A stretch of DNA of 64,000 nucleotides from an uncultured Polaribacter sp. (GTDB lineage Bacteria > Bacteroidota > Bacteroidia > Flavobacteriales > Flavobacteriaceae). Within the stretch, counting starts at the first letter, position 1; each line of letters begins with the position of its first letter. This document shows, piece after piece, positions 17,293 to 25,002 of this stretch. The notes below the pieces were generated by a model. It saw only the letters and a list, made by a program, of their open reading frames with translations. It was not told where the DNA came from and searched no databases. The stretch covers positions 62,001-126,000 of the forward strand of contig CALKEB010000004.1 in NCBI GenBank assembly GCA_938084845.1, in the 5' to 3' direction. The position numbers and the translations under genes were made by a program.

Positions 17293-18270
17293 TTAAAAAT
17301 AATTTGCTTTTAATTTTAGACCTGTATCTTCTTGAACCCCACACATCAAATTCATATTTTGAATGGCTTGACCAGAAGCTCCTTTTAATAAATTATCTAT
17401 CATACTAGTGATTAATAATTTATCACCATGTTTTTCTAGTTGAATAAAACAATTGTTCGTATTCACCACTTGCTTTAAAAATAAATTGTGGTTGGTAACA
17501 AATGTAAAGGCAGCATCTTTATAGTACATTTTATACATTTTTATAGCTTCCTCTAATGATTTATCAAATTTTGTGTACGTAGTCGCAAAAATTCCTCTTG
17601 AGAAATCGCCTCTATTTGGCATAAAATTTATCTCACTTTTAAAATCAGATTGTAATTGATGAACTGTTTGATTTATTTCTCCTAAATGCTGATGATTAAA
17701 AGCTTTGTAATGCGAAAAATTATTGTCTCTCCAAGTAAAATGTGTAGTTGCAGATAATGACGTTCCTGCACCAGTTGCACCAGTTACAGCATTTATATGA
17801 ACATCATTTTTTAATAATCCATTTGAAGCTAAAGGTAAAATAGCCAACTGTAAAGCTGTAGCAAAACAACCAGGATTCGCAATGTAATTAGCAGATTGAA
17901 TTGCTTTTTTGTTTAACTCAGGCAAACCATAAACAAATTCTTTACCTTCAAAATTTTTATCGGCGATTAATCTAAAATCATTACTTAAATCAATAATTTT
18001 TGTATTTTTTGAAAAGCTGTTTTTTTGTAAAAAAGCAGTTGAATTTCCATGTCCTAAGCAGAGAAACAACACATCAACATCAGCATTTATTTCACTTGAA
18101 AAACTAATTTCTGTGGCTCCTATTAAATCTTGATGAACTTTATATAATTTATTGCCAGCATTAGATGTACTGAACACAAAATTAATATTTGTTTTTTGGT
18201 GATTTAATAATAAACGTATTAATTCACCTGCTGTGTAGCCTGCACCACCAATTATACCTACTTCTAACAT
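17293..18270 (-). CDS. argC: N-acyl-gamma-glutamyl-phosphate reductase
   Basis: A 325-residue NADPH-dependent reductase that makes N-acylglutamate semialdehyde. The Rossmann motif GIIGGAGYTAGEL opens the protein, and the active-site cysteine lies in ANPGCFATAL. HYKAFNHQHLGEI supplies a typical catalytic histidine region. It starts 2 bp after the argG stop, so the two are co-transcribed. Length and motifs are normal for the shorter ArgC type. Confidence 0.95.
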   Translation of the reverse strand: MLEVGIIGGAGYTAGELIRLLLNHQKTNINFVFSTSNAGNKLYKVHQDLIGATEISFSSEINADVDVLFLCLGHGNSTAFLQKNSFSKNTKIIDLSNDFRLIADKNFEGKEFVYGLPELNKKAIQSANYIANPGCFATALQLAILPLASNGLLKNDVHINAVTGATGAGTSLSATTHFTWRDNNFSHYKAFNHQHLGEINQTVHQLQSDFKSEINFMPNRGDFSRGIFATTYTKFDKSLEEAIKMYKMYYKDAAFTFVTNHNLFLKQVVNTNNCFIQLEKHGDKLLITSMIDNLLKGASGQAIQNMNLMCGVQEDTGLKLKANYF

Positions 18271-18272
18271 AA

Positions 18273-19448
18273 TTAAGAGTTTACTTGTTGATATATTTTG
18301 TTTTGATTACCAAAAATCTTAATAAAACCTTTGGCATCATCTGCAGACCAAGCTTTATTCTCTTCACCATAAGTACTGAATTTACTCGACATTAAATCGT
18401 GTTTAGATACAATGCCATCTAATGTGAAGTGATATGGTTTTAAAGTAACAACTACATTACCTGAAACCATTTTTTGGGAACTTTGTAAAAAGGCTTCAGT
18501 ATCTCTCATTACAGGATCTAAATATTGTCCTTCATGCAAATGCATTCCATAAAAACTAGACAGATATTCTTTATGTTGCAATTGCCATTTGGTAAGAGTG
18601 TGTTTCTCTAATAAATGATGAGCTTTTACCACAATTAGTGCAGCAGCTGCCTCAAAACCGACTCTACCTTTTGTACCAACAATAGTATCTCCTACATGAA
18701 TATCTCTACCAATTGCATAATTAGAAGCAATTTCATTTAATTTTTCGATATTTACTTCAGGCGCATTTTCTTGATTATTTAAAGCAACAAATTCTCCATT
18801 TTTAAAAGTTAAGGTAACTTTTTCTTCTCCTTCTTTCTCTAATTGAGAAGGATAAGCTTCACTAGGTAGTGGTTTTTCTGACTCTAAAGTTTCTACACCA
18901 CCAACACTAGTTCCCCAAAGACCTTTGTTTACTGAGTATTTCGATTTTTCCCAATTCATATCTATGCCTTCAGCTTTTAAATAATCAATTTCTTCTTGTC
19001 TCGATAATTTTTGATCTCTGATTGGTGTAATAATTTTAATTCCTGGAGCAAGAGTTTGAAAAATCATATCAAAACGAACTTGATCATTTCCAGCACCTGT
19101 ACTTCCATGCGCAATATATTCTGCATCTATACTTTTAGCATATTCAATGATTTCTATGGCTTGAATAATTCTTTCTGCACTCACAGAAAGTGGGTAAGTG
19201 GCATTTTTTAATACATTACCAAAAATTAAATATTTAACAACCTTAGTATAAAAAGTAGCTACAGCATCTATGTTTTTATAAGTGGTAACGCCCATTTTAT
19301 ATGCATTACGTTCTATATTTTTAACTTCATTTTCAGTGAAACCGCCTGTATTTACACTTACAGCATGCACTTCGAATTCTTTCGATAAACTTACAGCACA
19401 ATAAGAAGTATCTAAACCTCCACTGTAGGCAATAACTAATTTTTTCAT
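18273..19448 (-). CDS. argG: Argininosuccinate synthase
   Basis: A 391-residue ATP-dependent ligase joining citrulline and aspartate. The N-terminal P-loop-like AYSGGLDTSYC is the ATP pyrophosphatase motif, and YIAHGSTGAGNDQVRF is the second family signature. It overlaps the upstream acyltransferase gene by 4 bp and is followed by argC after 2 bp. Confidence 0.96.
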   Translation of the reverse strand: MKKLVIAYSGGLDTSYCAVSLSKEFEVHAVSVNTGGFTENEVKNIERNAYKMGVTTYKNIDAVATFYTKVVKYLIFGNVLKNATYPLSVSAERIIQAIEIIEYAKSIDAEYIAHGSTGAGNDQVRFDMIFQTLAPGIKIITPIRDQKLSRQEEIDYLKAEGIDMNWEKSKYSVNKGLWGTSVGGVETLESEKPLPSEAYPSQLEKEGEEKVTLTFKNGEFVALNNQENAPEVNIEKLNEIASNYAIGRDIHVGDTIVGTKGRVGFEAAAALIVVKAHHLLEKHTLTKWQLQHKEYLSSFYGMHLHEGQYLDPVMRDTEAFLQSSQKMVSGNVVVTLKPYHFTLDGIVSKHDLMSSKFSTYGEENKAWSADDAKGFIKIFGNQNKIYQQVNS

Positions 19449-20062
19449 TTTTTATCTTTTTTTAGAAACAGATTTTGTTTCATTGATTTTAATCTTTTAA
19501 ATACGTTTTCTTTAACCTTTTTTGATTCATATTTATCTTGATTTTTAGGATCAAAAAGCATTCCTGTACACAAGCACATTTTCTTTTCTGTTCTAGTTAA
19601 AATATCGAAGTTCTTACAGGTTTGACATCCATTCCAAAAGGTTTGATCGTCTGTTAACTCAGAAAAGGGTACTGGTTTGTACCCTAAATCGCTATTTAAT
19701 TTCATAACAGCCAAACCTGTTGTTATGCTAAATACTTTAGCATTTGGAAACTTAGTTCTAGAATGTCTAAAAATAACTTCTTTTATCTTTTTCGCTAAAC
19801 CAATATTTCTATAATTAGGATGAACAATTAACCCAGAATTAGCTACAAATTTTCCATGGCCCCATTGTTCTATGTAACAAAAGCCAGCAAAAATATCTCC
19901 ATCTAAAGCGATTACAGCATTGCCATTTTCCATTTTTCTAGAAATGTAATCAGGTTTTCTTTTGGCAATACCTGTACCTCTAACTTTAGCAGCTTCAGCT
20001 ATAGTTTCGCAGATGATGTTTGCATAAATAATATGCGATTTGTTTGCAATAACAATTTGCAT
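19445..20062 (-). CDS. GNAT acyltransferase, probable N-acylglutamate synthase opening the arginine operon
   Basis: A 205-residue GNAT-fold protein. The acyl-CoA loop is R85-x2-G88-x-A90 in PNYRNIGLAKKI. The C-terminal part carries C146-x2-C149 and C163-x-C165, a possible metal-binding cluster unusual for GNAT proteins. It is the first gene of an arginine operon that has no argA or argJ, so it is the natural candidate for the missing first step, acylation of glutamate. A similarly placed Bacteroides protein has been proposed from fitness data as N-succinylglutamate synthase. The GNAT fold is certain; the substrate is inferred from context. Confidence 0.75.
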   Translation of the reverse strand: MQIVIANKSHIIYANIICETIAEAAKVRGTGIAKRKPDYISRKMENGNAVIALDGDIFAGFCYIEQWGHGKFVANSGLIVHPNYRNIGLAKKIKEVIFRHSRTKFPNAKVFSITTGLAVMKLNSDLGYKPVPFSELTDDQTFWNGCQTCKNFDILTRTEKKMCLCTGMLFDPKNQDKYESKKVKENVFKRLKSMKQNLFLKKDKK

Positions 20063-20528
20063 TATATTGATATGTTAAGGTTTAAATTATTTTGTAAAGT
20101 TCTGAAGTGTGGAATTGGACGCACCTAATTCCTAAGAATTATTAAACACCCAAAGGGCGAACTGAGAAAAAGCGACGCACAAAAATTATATTACTACTAG
20201 GAGTAAAATTTAAAATCGCTAATATGTAATGAAATAAGAACAAAATACTTAATATTATGTGACAAATGTATTTATTTTTTATTATGCTTAGTAAATATTT
20301 ATTGTTTTTTTAAAATTTTTATCAAATTATAAAATTCAATTATTATTTTTTTAATTATTCATAATTTAATAGCTCTAAAAATAAGTAAACAATAAGCTAT
20401 ACGTATAAAAGCTTAGTATGTTACGTTACAATTCAGACCTAAATACATACAGTTCAGACTATTTTAATTTAAAAACATTACTACTATTAACATCTTTGTA
20501 CTATAATTAATCCCAAAATATAAATCAT
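20063..20528. other. Non-coding stretch upstream of the arginine operon, with hairpins
   Basis: This 466-bp stretch holds no convincing gene. A locally GC-richer patch (20111-20180) contains a hairpin TAATTC-CTAA-GAATTA (20126-20141), a short CCC-AAA-GGG hairpin (20149-20157) and a direct repeat GACGCAC (20118-20124 and 20174-20180). It would lie in the 5' leader of the arginine operon. CAAATGTA at 20263-20270 reads TACATTTG on the minus strand, a perfect -7 box, but no TTG box lies at the right distance. The remainder is AT-rich with nothing recognisable. Confidence 0.5.
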
Positions 20529-20941
20529 ATGAAATTTTTAGTATCACTTTTATTTTTAATTGTTGTTTTCATTTCTTCCTCGATTGTAAGGCAACAAAAA
20601 ACCATTACAGTAACCATTGAAAATATTTCTTCTGATGATGGAAGTGTCGGTTTTGCATTATATAACAAAGAGCTTTTATGAAAAAACCCATACAAGCAAA
20701 GAGTACTTTAATAAAAAATGGAAAGATCATTGTAAAATTCAAAAATATTACAAATGGCGAATATTCAATTATTTGTTATCATGATAAAAATAATAACAAA
20801 CAAATGGATTTTAATTCAAATGGAATGCCTTTAGAGGATTATGGAAGTTTTAATAATAAAATGTCTTACGGACCACCTAATTTTGAAGATTCAAAATTTT
20901 TAGTAAAAGATAAAAATGTATCTTTAATCATAAAATTTTAG
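20529..20941 (+). pseudogene. Frameshifted DUF2141-type periplasmic protein
   Basis: An ATG at 20529 opens a signal peptide (MKFLVSLLFLIVVFISSS) and the first strands of a DUF2141 domain, ending at TGA 20679 after GFALYNKELL. The rest continues in another frame from about 20672: AFMKKPIQ, then GEYSIICYHDKNNN and NGMPLEDYG, the conserved DUF2141 core, to the stop at 20941. Adding one base after AAA at 20669 restores the expected NKEAFMKKP. The intact protein would have about 137 residues. It is either a single-base deletion pseudogene or a sequencing error. The ATG at 20678 is the inner methionine and not a real start. Confidence 0.75.
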
Positions 20942-20992
20942 TAAATACAATTAAAGATAATTAGTATATATAGCAGAATAGAAAAAAATAAC

Positions 20993-22321
20993 ATGAAAGA
21001 AGGTGTTTTAGTTAGTTTAAAAATTACACTCATTTTTACAGTAGTTTTTGTCTTAATAAATCAAGATTTTTCTCTATTAAATATCATGTATGCCCTTTTG
21101 ATATCTGCTATGTATTCTTTTGGTTTAGGTTTCGCACAAGGCTTAATTAATCATGCCCTAAGTAAAAAATGGTCTTGGGTAAAGGATACAAACCTCAGAG
21201 TATGGGCAGGTATTATTTCTACAATATTATATACAATTCCAGCAGTTCTATTTATAAACTATTTGAATTTTATAATCATCAATAAAAATAATCCTGACTA
21301 TTTCTTTACTGGAAATTACGTGTGGATGCATGTTTTTTATACCATTCTCTCTTTTGGTGTCTCAGCATTTTTACATGCAAGAGGTTTTATGATGGCATGG
21401 AAAAAATCCGTAAATCAAGAAAGTACCAAGCAACAAATTGTAGCCAAGACAGAGACTGCAAAGTTTGAGTCATTAAAAAATCAATTAGATCCACATTTTT
21501 TATTTAATAGTTTAAATGTGTTAACCAGTTTAATTGGTGAAAACCCACCAAAAGCGGAGAAATTTACCACAAAACTATCTAAAGTTTATCGGTATGTTTT
21601 AGAGCAAAGAAACAAAGATTTAGTGCCAATTTCTGAAGAATTGACCTTTGCAAAAACGTATATGCAGTTGTTAGAGATGCGATTTGAAGAAGCAGTGAGT
21701 TTTAACGTTCCAGAAGCGATTACAGATAAAGAACTAAAAATTGTACCATTGTCACTACAATTATTATTAGAAAATGCAGTAAAACACAATGTGGTATCCT
21801 CTTTAAAACCCTTAACAATTTCTATATATCAAGAAGGTAGTTTTTTAAGTATAGAAAATAACATTAACCCAAAAGAGGCAATAGGTAAAAGCACTAAAGT
21901 AGGCTTACAGAATATTGCAGATAGGTATGGTTTATTAACTGAACAAGGGGTAAGAATAGAAAATAACAATAAAACTTTTAAGGTGAGTTTACCTCTCTTA
22001 TATAAAATGAATGAAATTATGTTTACAGAAGATTTAGAAAACAGCAAATACGTAAAAGCAGTCGAAAGAGTAGAAAAATTAAAAGAATTTTATCAAAATT
22101 TAGCTTCATACTGTTTAGTAATACCATTTTTAATATTTATCAATTTAAGATTCTCACCAGGTTTTTATTGGTTTTGGTTTCCAGCTTTTGGATGGGGAAT
22201 AGGTTTGTTTTTCCACTTTTTAGAAGTAAATAACTATAACATTTTCTTGGGAAGAAATTGGGAAGAAAGAAAGATTAAAGAAATGATGGATAAAGAAAAC
22301 CAACAAAAAAGGGTAAGATAA
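20993..22321 (+). CDS. LytS-type sensor histidine kinase with C-terminal 2TM domain
   Basis: A 442-residue membrane kinase. Four hydrophobic segments fill residues 1-135. The His_kinase domain (PF06580 type) has the phospho-acceptor H168 in NQLDPHFLFNSLNVL, followed by the ATP-binding N-box LLLENAVKHN and a closing strand near residue 340. The last 90 or so residues are a 2TM domain with two hydrophobic helices and the ending NWEERKIKEMMDKE. It would phosphorylate the LytTR regulator at 23279. The next gene starts at its last base. Fusion of a kinase to a 2TM domain that also occurs as three separate neighbours is unusual. Confidence 0.9.
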   Translation: MKEGVLVSLKITLIFTVVFVLINQDFSLLNIMYALLISAMYSFGLGFAQGLINHALSKKWSWVKDTNLRVWAGIISTILYTIPAVLFINYLNFIIINKNNPDYFFTGNYVWMHVFYTILSFGVSAFLHARGFMMAWKKSVNQESTKQQIVAKTETAKFESLKNQLDPHFLFNSLNVLTSLIGENPPKAEKFTTKLSKVYRYVLEQRNKDLVPISEELTFAKTYMQLLEMRFEEAVSFNVPEAITDKELKIVPLSLQLLLENAVKHNVVSSLKPLTISIYQEGSFLSIENNINPKEAIGKSTKVGLQNIADRYGLLTEQGVRIENNNKTFKVSLPLLYKMNEIMFTEDLENSKYVKAVERVEKLKEFYQNLASYCLVIPFLIFINLRFSPGFYWFWFPAFGWGIGLFFHFLEVNNYNIFLGRNWEERKIKEMMDKENQQKRVR

Positions 22322-22644
22322 TGGAAAGAGAATACACACGAGAACAGAAGTATATTTTGGCTAGAAAACGTATAGAAAAAATAAGCAAATTCTATAAGCA
22401 TTTAGCGATTTATCTTTTTGTAAATACATTTTTATCTGCACTATTTATTTTTGGCGACATGAATGATGGAGACGCATTTAGCCAAGCGTTTTATAATTAT
22501 CATAATTACGAAATTTGGTTTTATTGGGGAATTGGGATTGCCTTTCAAGTATTAAATACATTTGGTATTAGCTTGTTGTTCAATAAAGAATGGGAGCAAA
22601 GAAAAGTACAGCAATATTTAGACGAACAAAATAATAACTTTTAA
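22321..22644 (+). CDS. 2TM domain protein, long-loop subtype (copy 1)
   Basis: A 107-residue protein that is essentially one 2TM domain (PF13239 type): a charged N-terminal helix with ARKRIEKISKFYKHL, two membrane helices joined by a loop of about 30 residues (GDMNDGDAFSQAF), and the terminal motif KEWEQRKVQQYL. It overlaps the kinase stop by one base and is followed 1 bp later by the next 2TM gene. The role is unknown; context suggests a membrane partner or modulator of the kinase. Confidence 0.75.
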   Translation: MEREYTREQKYILARKRIEKISKFYKHLAIYLFVNTFLSALFIFGDMNDGDAFSQAFYNYHNYEIWFYWGIGIAFQVLNTFGISLLFNKEWEQRKVQQYLDEQNNNF

Positions 22645-22645
22645 C

Positions 22646-22930
22646 ATGAATATCGAATCTAACAACCACCAACTTAGACTAAAGGCAGCAAAAAGAGTAA
22701 AGGAGATTAAAGGTTTCTACACACATGTACTGGCTACATTTATTATTCCGCCTTTTTTAGTATTTATCAATTTACAAACAGTCCCACAATTTCATTGGTT
22801 TTGGTTTGCAATAATAGTTTGGTTTGGAGGTTTAATTATTCATTGGTTTGGAGTATTTGGATTTGATAAGTTAGGTTTTGGAAAAAACTGGGAAGAAAAA
22901 AAAATTAAAGAATTTATAAATAAAAAATAA
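22646..22930 (+). CDS. 2TM domain protein, short-loop subtype (copy 2)
   Basis: A 94-residue single 2TM domain. It resembles the kinase C-terminus more than its direct neighbours: FLVFINLQTVPQFHWFWF here against FLIFINLRFSPGFYWFWF in the kinase, with a short loop and the ending NWEEKKIKEFI. It starts 1 bp after the previous stop and ends 5 bp before the next gene, so all are on one transcript. Function unknown. Confidence 0.75.
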   Translation: MNIESNNHQLRLKAAKRVKEIKGFYTHVLATFIIPPFLVFINLQTVPQFHWFWFAIIVWFGGLIIHWFGVFGFDKLGFGKNWEEKKIKEFINKK

Positions 22931-22935
22931 TATCT

Positions 22936-23268
22936 ATGGACAATAAATTTATTCAAGAGCAGAATTATACAAGAGCAAAAAAACGAGTTAAAGCTATTAA
23001 AGGTTTTTACATTCATGGTATTGTTTATGTGTATATAAATATATTTTTAAGCGGAATAATTATCTTTGGTTTAATGCAAAATAACTATTCAATAAAAAAT
23101 GCTTTATCTAATTTTGGTGTATATTCAACTTGGATTTTCTGGGGAATTGGTCTTTTCTTTCACTGGATGGGAGTTTTTGGTTTTAAGTTTTTAGGTTTTG
23201 GACAAGACTGGGAAGAAAGAAAAATACAAGCCTATTTAGAAAAAGAAGAAGAAAAAAGAAGATTTTAG
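22936..23268 (+). CDS. 2TM domain protein, long-loop subtype (copy 3)
   Basis: A 110-residue single 2TM domain of the same subtype as the protein at 22321: long inter-helix loop (GLMQNNYSIKNALSNFG), second helix STWIFWGIGLFF and ending DWEERKIQAYLEKE. The N-terminal helix AKKRVKAIKGFYIH is close to that of copy 2. The LytTR regulator starts 10 bp later. Function unknown. Confidence 0.75.
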   Translation: MDNKFIQEQNYTRAKKRVKAIKGFYIHGIVYVYINIFLSGIIIFGLMQNNYSIKNALSNFGVYSTWIFWGIGLFFHWMGVFGFKFLGFGQDWEERKIQAYLEKEEEKRRF

Positions 23269-23278
23269 CTTTACAAGA

Positions 23279-24034
23279 ATGAACGTATTAATTATAGAAG
23301 ATGAAAAACCTGCAGCAAGGAGACTAAACAGAATGCTTGCAGAACTAAATATAGAAGTCCAACAAATGTTGCACTCTGTAGAAGAATCTTTAAACTGGCT
23401 TCAGAACAATAAACATCCAGATTTAATATTTTTAGATATTCAATTATCAGATGGTTTGTCTTTTGAAATTTTTGAAGAAATTGAAATAAAATCTGCTATA
23501 ATATTCACAACAGCTTATGATGAGTATGCGTTAAAAGCGTTTAAATTAAATAGCATCGATTATCTTTTAAAACCGATAGATGACGAAGAATTAGCTACAG
23601 CAGTAGAACAGTTTAAAAAACAACAGCCAATACAAACTGATGTAAAAGTAAATCTAGATGATATTCGAAAACTATTAGTAAATCCTGTAGATCGAAAATT
23701 TAAGAAAAGGCTTTCAATTAAAATTGGGCAACACATAAAAATTATTCATATACAAGAAGTTGAGTGCTTTTATAGCGAAAATAAATCGACCTATATTCAC
23801 ACTATAGAAAACCGAAACTACTTGTTAGACAATTCCTTAGAAAACTGGCAAGAGCAATTAGATCCTGAACAATTTTTTAGGGTAAACCGAACCTTTATTA
23901 TTCATATAAACGCAATAAAAGACATTGTGACCTATTCAAATTCACGTTTAAAATTAATTTTATACTCTTATAATGAGCAAGATATAATTGTCAGTAGAGA
24001 GCGTGTAAAAGAGTTTAAAAATTGGATAGATTAA
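23279..24034 (+). CDS. LytTR-family response regulator
   Basis: A 251-residue regulator with an N-terminal receiver domain (acidic E7 and D8, phospho-acceptor D53 in LIFLDIQLSDG, LLKPID near residue 98) and a C-terminal LytTR DNA-binding domain (about 145-250, motifs ENKSTYIHTIENRNYLLDNS and FFRVNRTFIIHINAI). It is the expected output of the kinase at 20993 and ends the same operon. The crtA-like gene follows 150 bp downstream on the same strand, but nothing shows that it is a target. Confidence 0.93.
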   Translation: MNVLIIEDEKPAARRLNRMLAELNIEVQQMLHSVEESLNWLQNNKHPDLIFLDIQLSDGLSFEIFEEIEIKSAIIFTTAYDEYALKAFKLNSIDYLLKPIDDEELATAVEQFKKQQPIQTDVKVNLDDIRKLLVNPVDRKFKKRLSIKIGQHIKIIHIQEVECFYSENKSTYIHTIENRNYLLDNSLENWQEQLDPEQFFRVNRTFIIHINAIKDIVTYSNSRLKLILYSYNEQDIIVSRERVKEFKNWID

Positions 24035-24145
24035 CATATTTATTCTTAAAATATAAATGTCTATTTTTTTATGTAGAGATTAAATAATCTTGAAGAAAAC
24101 TATAAAACAGTATATCAAAAAATGATTCACCTTGATTACTTTAGT

Positions 24146-24153
24146 TATATTTG
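24146..24153 (+). promoter_or_regulatory. Candidate -7 promoter box for the crtA-like gene
   Basis: TATATTTG is a perfect match to the Bacteroidota -7 consensus TAnnTTTG and lies 31 bp before the TTG start of the CrtA-like gene. The only nearby TTG (24132-24134) is too close to act as the -33 box, so support rests on the -7 box and position. Confidence 0.35.
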
Positions 24154-24184
24154 ATATTATTTTTTTAAATCTAAAAATACTATT

Positions 24185-24847
24185 TTGAGAGCTAGTTTAA
24201 TCATTGCTAAATACAACCCCATCTTTGCTATTTTTGGTTTTTTATCAATGGTTATTTTTAGAATTCCATTATTTTTTAATAAAAACATACAATTTTATAA
24301 ATTAATGGGAACAGGTAAAAATGGTACTTTTGATAAAGTTCCAGATTTATCTCAGTGGGCTATTTTAATAACCTATGAAGGTAATTTAACTGTAAAAGCT
24401 CAATTTGGAAACTTCATTGTAAAATGGTTTGACTTGTTCTGTAAAAAACAAACTATTTATATATTAAAACCAATTGAAGGCCATGGTTTATGGGATCGAA
24501 AAAAGGTTTTTGGTAATTTACCAGCAACTACAGATTACGAAGGTGAAATAGCTGTGCTAACTAGAGCTACAATTCGCTTAAACAAATTACGTTATTTTTG
24601 GAGAAATGTAGCTCCAATCGCCTCTCAAATGTCTAAAACAGAAGGATTTAAAAATTCTTATGGAGTTGGTGAGGTTCCTTGGGTAAAACAAGCAACTTTT
24701 AGTGTTTGGGAATCAAAAGCAATGATGAAAAATTTTGCTTACAAAATGCCACAACATAAAGCGGTTATCAAAAAAACTAGAAAACAAAAATGGTATAGTG
24801 AAGATATGTTTACACGTTTTACCATTCAACAAAAAATTGAAAAATAA
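24185..24847 (+). CDS. CrtA-related carotenoid 2-hydroxylase (spheroidene monooxygenase family)
   Basis: A 220-residue protein of the spheroidene monooxygenase family. Characteristic stretches are KLMGTGKNGTFDKVPD (about 37-52), AVLTRATIRLNKLRYFWR, YGVGEVPWVKQATFSVWES, AMMKNFAYKMPQH and the C-terminal WYSEDMFTRF. In flavobacterial strain P99-3 a crtA-related enzyme was reported as a carotenoid 2-hydroxylase that completes myxol. The neighbours here (crtD, cruF, crtZ) make the same product likely, rather than the 2-ketolation of purple bacteria. The start is TTG; no ATG lies upstream in frame near the -7 box. Confidence 0.85.
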   Translation: MRASLIIAKYNPIFAIFGFLSMVIFRIPLFFNKNIQFYKLMGTGKNGTFDKVPDLSQWAILITYEGNLTVKAQFGNFIVKWFDLFCKKQTIYILKPIEGHGLWDRKKVFGNLPATTDYEGEIAVLTRATIRLNKLRYFWRNVAPIASQMSKTEGFKNSYGVGEVPWVKQATFSVWESKAMMKNFAYKMPQHKAVIKKTRKQKWYSEDMFTRFTIQQKIEK

Positions 24848-24970
24848 TACGTTTACCCTACGTTATAACTCAACTACATTTTTTTTGATTTGTTTTATTT
24901 TAAAATTAATTACTTTTTATATTTGATAAATATTTGGATATAATTCATAAAAATAATGTTTAATACTTTT

Positions 24971-25002
24971 TTGTTTTATATTTTTACTAAAAAATTAAAC
25001 AA
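24971..25002. promoter_or_regulatory. Imperfect palindrome directly before crtD
   Basis: TTGTTTTA (24971-24978) and TTAAACAA (24995-25002) form a partial dyad (7 of 8 outer pairs) around a 16-bp AT-rich centre and abut the crtD start codon. The half-sites resemble the TGTTTAGTT arms before crtI. A shared regulator for both crt clusters is possible, but AT-rich DNA produces such dyads by chance. Confidence 0.3.
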
